Source: Maritimibacter sp.
Lineage (GTDB): Bacteria; Pseudomonadota; Alphaproteobacteria; Rhodobacterales; Rhodobacteraceae
NCBI GenBank assembly: GCA_002701395.1
Contig: NZVC01000043.1
Location: forward strand, 62,601-118,903
DNA length: 56,303 bases
Reading direction: 5' to 3'
A program made the position numbers and the translations under genes. Positions 55,758 through 56,303 of this stretch are shown in pieces. The notes below the pieces were generated by a model. The model did not search any database. It was not told where the DNA came from and saw nothing but the letters and a program-made list of their open reading frames with translations. Every line of letters begins with the position of its first letter. Position 1 is the stretch's first letter.

Positions 55758-56303
55758 TTACGCCTCGCCGAACACCCGCTTGAAGATCGTGTCGACGTTC
55801 TTCGTGTGATAGCCCATGTCGAATTTCTCGTTGATCGCATCGACACCAAGGGCCGCCACGACCTCTTCGTCGGCCAGCAGCAGTTCGCGGAAATCAAGCC
55901 GTTCTTCCCAGACCTTCAGCGCGTTGCGCTGGACCATGGAATAGGCGTCCTCGCGGCTGACGCCGGCCTGCGTCAGGGCCAGAAGCACCCGCTGCGACAT
56001 CACGAGGCCCGGGAACTTGTTCATGTTTTCCAGCATGTTCTCGGGGTAGATGATCATCTTGTCGACGACGCCCGCCAGCCGGTTCAGCGCGAAGTCCAGC
56101 GTCACCGTCGCGTCGGGGCCGATGCCGCGCTCGACCGACGAGTGCGAGATGTCGCGTTCGTGCCAGAGGGCCACGTTCTCCATCGCCGGGATCACCGACA
56201 TGCGCACCAGCCGGGCAAGGCCGGTGAGGTTCTCGGTCAGGACCGGGTTCTTCTTGTGCGGCATCGCCGAAGATCCCTTCTGGCCCATCGAGAAGAACTC
56301 GGC
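55758..56303 (-). CDS. purB: Adenylosuccinate lyase, C-terminal part (gene cut by window end)
   Basis: Purine-pathway lyase that splits SAICAR and adenylosuccinate, releasing fumarate. The frame runs off the end of the window, so the N-terminal part is missing. The visible 181 residues include the fumarase/aspartase superfamily signature GQKGSSAMPHKKNP, with the catalytic Ser loop, and WHERDISHSSVERG. The C-terminal ADSL domain follows (LDFRELLLADEEVVAALG). A hairpin terminator follows the stop. Confidence 0.95.
   Translation of the reverse strand, partial: AEFFSMGQKGSSAMPHKKNPVLTENLTGLARLVRMSVIPAMENVALWHERDISHSSVERGIGPDATVTLDFALNRLAGVVDKMIIYPENMLENMNKFPGLVMSQRVLLALTQAGVSREDAYSMVQRNALKVWEERLDFRELLLADEEVVAALGVDAINEKFDMGYHTKNVDTIFKRVFGEA

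Overview
This is a GC-rich chromosomal window from an alphaproteobacterium, most likely a member of the Rhodobacterales (Roseobacter/Rhodobacter group). The evidence is the set of family-typical clusters: argS-SPOR-nagZ-scpA-scpB, rpmF-plsX-fabH-ihfA-merR, ccmI-ruvX-DUF1289, a double-length dCTP deaminase, ornithine-lipid synthesis (olsB), a heterotetrameric sarcosine oxidase, Hint-domain proteins and a Fe-type superoxide dismutase. Most of the window is housekeeping DNA with dense operons and 4- or 8-base gene overlaps. No phage, transposon or CRISPR array is visible.

Layout. 0-4.3 kb: end of argS, then cell-wall (SPOR, nagZ) and chromosome-segregation genes (scpA, scpB). 4.4-6.8 kb: a chemoreceptor with a duplicated sensor motif. 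7.2-12.4 kb, minus strand: dCTP deaminase, tRNA-Pro(GGG), a MerR-type regulator, ihfA, and the fatty-acid/phospholipid start genes fabH and plsX with rpmF. 12.8-16.4 kb: an EF-G-like protein with degenerate GTPase motifs lying between rpmF and yceD, then bamE and msrB. 16.5-24 kb: olsB, an ABC-F ATPase, ArsR and LysR regulators, an isopenicillin-N-synthase-like oxygenase, dusA and a TSUP transporter. 24-26 kb: DUF1289-ruvX-ccmI operon on the minus strand.

26-33 kb: sarcosine oxidase genes soxB, D, A, G followed by sodB. soxB is separated from soxD by two small single-span membrane protein genes and a strong terminator hairpin. 33.3-35 kb: a Fur-box-like site, an RTX-toxin-type lysine acyltransferase and a Hint-domain protein. 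35-38.6 kb: small stress-like genes, a LysR regulator, a host-attachment-family protein, rarD and a LOG-type phosphoribohydrolase. 38.7-45.5 kb: a very acidic LysM protein, an Atm1-type ABC exporter, a Bcr/CflA drug exporter and ccmC-ccmD-ccmG. 45.5-47.7 kb: an AT-richer, gene-poor stretch with a 35-residue membrane protein, several palindromes and a second Hint-domain protein. 47.7-56.3 kb: acnA, a DUF1223 protein, a lipid A acyltransferase, a DMT transporter, fliG, three small secreted proteins that share one cysteine module, and the end of purB.

How it fits together. Sarcosine oxidase makes hydrogen peroxide and formaldehyde equivalents, so sodB and msrB fit an oxidative-stress context. 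Two matches to the general-stress sigma-factor promoter (GGAAC-N17-CGTT) stand just upstream of small stress-like genes. The most unusual parts are the acyltransferase/Hint pair with its possible iron control, the split sox operon, the AT-rich Hint island, the EF-G-like protein, and the tandem cysteine-module proteins upstream of fliG.
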